A program made the translations under genes and the position numbers. Below are positions 6,190 through 7,322 of a DNA stretch of 7,322 nt, piece by piece. The DNA comes from Gammaproteobacteria bacterium (GTDB lineage: Bacteria > Pseudomonadota > Gammaproteobacteria > Chromatiales > Chromatiaceae): NCBI GenBank assembly GCA_030620735.1, contig JAUXDV010000097.1, positions 1 to 7,322 on the forward strand, written 5' to 3'. Positions within the stretch are counted from its first letter, which is position 1. The number at the start of each line of letters is the position of its first letter. The notes under the pieces are model-generated. The model saw nothing but the letters and a program-made list of their open reading frames with translations, was not told the DNA's origin and made no database searches.

Positions 6190-7238
6190 ACAACCTCTTC
6201 AGGCGAGATGTCAAAGTTGGCCTTCAAGATAGCTTTACAGGAGTGAGCCGGCATATTTTTCAAAACTGGCGCACACTGAAGAGCGGCGACCGGGCATCCT
6301 GTATATGGCTTTCAGCACGCATCGACCGATTGCATCGGGAGTTGAGTGCGACCCCGGGTTTTCGCAGCAAGGTACAGCATACTCAGGATTTGGCAGCAGC
6401 AAGCAAGCCTTATCACTGGATTCCACTTCTTGAACACGACAATTGCCGTTCCGGTTTGCTGTATCTGCCGCCGGGCGGCCGGATCGCCATGCATGACCAT
6501 CCGGATAGTATCGGCGTCTCCATTGTGCTCGATGGAACTCCGCTGATCTCTCAATGTGATCGGGTGCCGGGGCGCCGGCATGTGTTCACTCCGCTTGCGC
6601 AGGAGACGACCTCTCTCACAAGGCTGAAACCGCATAACAAAAGTTTCATTTTTCCGTACAAGAATAATATTCATGGTTTTTCGTCATCGGGGTCATCCTG
6701 CCTATTGTTGAATAGTGTGTTCCAAAAAAAGGCTATGCATCATCATGGTTTTCTGCCTGGACAACTCATCAATCGCTCTCTTTCAGGAGAGCATTTATCC
6801 TCTGCTCTTCAAAAATCCCTGCCGGCAATTTTTCTCTCGATGTCTCTCTCACTCCCGCTATCGGTTTACGCAGATGATGCAGCTCCTCATGCTAATACTG
6901 CTACAATTGTTCTGGCCACAATGCCCTTTGAAACTCTCGAAAGAGTTGCGCTGAATGGTAATGTTCATGCGCAGGCCATGCTTGCAGAGCGCTACTATAG
7001 TGGAGAGGGAGTCAAAAAAGATCTCTACAGGGCCAACATCTGGTATCGACGTGCTGCCGAAGGCGGGTGTGCTGAAGCACAGTACCGGATTGGCGTGATG
7101 CTGATCGACGGCGAAGGCATGACTGAAGACAGCAACGAGGGACTCGAGTGGATCTTCAGGGCGTCGCAGGCAGATCATGCCAAGGCGACCAGGGTGTTTA
7201 ACTACCTGATGGCGAATCCTGTGGCGCTGGATTGTTAA
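6186..7238 (+). CDS. PCO/ADO-like cupin fused to a hydrophobic segment and Sel1 repeats
   Basis: This 350-residue protein has three parts. Residues about 75-180 are a cupin resembling plant cysteine oxidase/cysteamine dioxygenase (PCO/ADO): LLYLPPGG, then MHDHPDS (H103, H105), and NNIHGF (H163), which together give a plausible three-His iron site; the cupin Glu ligand is absent, as in thiol dioxygenases. A linker (180-210) leads to a hydrophobic stretch LPAIFLSMSLSLPLSVYA (212-229) that looks like a signal peptide or anchor. Then come two Sel1 repeats, about 258-294 (AERYYSGEGVKKD, WYRRAAEGG) and 295-330 (AEAQYRIGV, DGEG), with part of a third. Known PCO/ADO enzymes oxidise N-terminal cysteine or cysteamine thiols; Sel1 repeats bind proteins. 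The expected topology is cupin inside, repeats outside the inner membrane. The N-terminal 70 residues match nothing I recognise. GTG 6186 is favoured by the GTGA overlap and GGAG. An internal ATG at 6735 (M184) could start a separate secreted Sel1 protein. Fold calls are firm, the substrate unknown. Confidence 0.85.
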   Translation: MNNLFRRDVKVGLQDSFTGVSRHIFQNWRTLKSGDRASCIWLSARIDRLHRELSATPGFRSKVQHTQDLAAASKPYHWIPLLEHDNCRSGLLYLPPGGRIAMHDHPDSIGVSIVLDGTPLISQCDRVPGRRHVFTPLAQETTSLTRLKPHNKSFIFPYKNNIHGFSSSGSSCLLLNSVFQKKAMHHHGFLPGQLINRSLSGEHLSSALQKSLPAIFLSMSLSLPLSVYADDAAPHANTATIVLATMPFETLERVALNGNVHAQAMLAERYYSGEGVKKDLYRANIWYRRAAEGGCAEAQYRIGVMLIDGEGMTEDSNEGLEWIFRASQADHAKATRVFNYLMANPVALDC

Positions 7239-7239
7239 C

Positions 7240-7287
7240 AAAACAGGACCGAGTGATGAGGACTCGCTACTCAGTCCTACGGTTTTC
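7240..7287 (+). terminator. Probable terminator after the cupin-Sel1 gene
   Basis: AGGACCGAGT (7245-7254) pairs with ACTCAGTCCT (7269-7278) with one mismatch, and AAAAC (7240-7244) can pair with GTTTT (7282-7286) below it. The T run on the plus side is short (4) and the A run on the left gives a T run for the other strand, so it could act in both directions. It starts two bases past the stop of the gene. Confidence 0.5.
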
Positions 7288-7322
7288 CTGCAGCATCGTT
7301 TTTAACTCCCTTATCTCCAGCT
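7267..7322 (-). CDS. Possible C-terminal end of a minus-strand gene, cut by window edge
   Basis: A minus-strand frame enters at the right edge and ends at TAG 7267-7269, with visible residues LEIRELKTMLQENRRTE. The heptad-like spacing of Leu, Ile and Met with Glu, Lys and Arg is typical of a short C-terminal coiled coil. Only 17 residues are visible and the stop falls inside the hairpin at 7245-7278, so it may be chance. The family cannot be named. Confidence 0.25.
   Translation of the reverse strand, partial: LEIRELKTMLQENRRTE

Overview
The window reads as chromosomal DNA of a Gram-negative bacterium, most likely a gammaproteobacterium. Several products carry Sec signal peptides or a lipobox, there is a GTAG-type REP pair, and the encoded families (ChaN-PDZ lipoprotein, periplasmic DsrE-like protein, Sel1 repeats) are typical of that class. 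The DsrE-like protein and thiol-dioxygenase-like cupin hint at a sulfur-metabolising lineage, but that is inference. There are no tRNAs, rRNAs, CRISPR arrays or transposase genes.

Layout. (1) 1-2001, minus strand: a secreted M1-type zinc metallopeptidase, complete at its N-terminus and running off the left edge. (2) 2002-2262: a divergent intergenic region holding a pair of inverted REP hairpins (2078-2164) and one arm of a long-range inverted repeat (2172-2203). (3) 2263-3474, plus: a ChaN/TIKI-superfamily lipoprotein with a C-terminal PDZ domain. The other arm of the inverted repeat (3485-3514) lies just past its stop, so the gene sits between near-identical inverted 23-mers. (4) 3529-5019, minus: pyruvate kinase, convergent with the lipoprotein gene. 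(5) 5033-5155: three copies of a 34-nt sequence built from 7-nt steps; the third copy is inverted, so copies two and three can fold into a hairpin just after the next gene's stop. (6) 5158-5466, minus: a small secreted glycine-zipper protein made of a duplicated 30-residue unit, with a good sigma70-like promoter. (7) 5662-7238, plus: a translationally coupled pair, a periplasmic DsrE-like protein and a 350-residue protein joining a PCO/ADO-like cupin, one hydrophobic segment and Sel1 repeats. (8) 7239-7322: a probable terminator and perhaps the tail of a minus-strand gene.

How they fit together. Pyruvate kinase is a housekeeping glycolytic gene and probably unrelated to its neighbours. The most suggestive unit is the DsrE-like/cupin-Sel1 pair: a GTGA overlap links a predicted periplasmic sulfur-carrier-like protein to a protein with a predicted cytoplasmic thiol-oxygenase-like head and a predicted periplasmic Sel1 tail. 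Joint action on thiols or persulfides across the inner membrane is a hypothesis, not something the sequence proves. The M1 peptidase and the ChaN-PDZ lipoprotein are divergent neighbours that both act outside the cytoplasm and may share control from the region between them.
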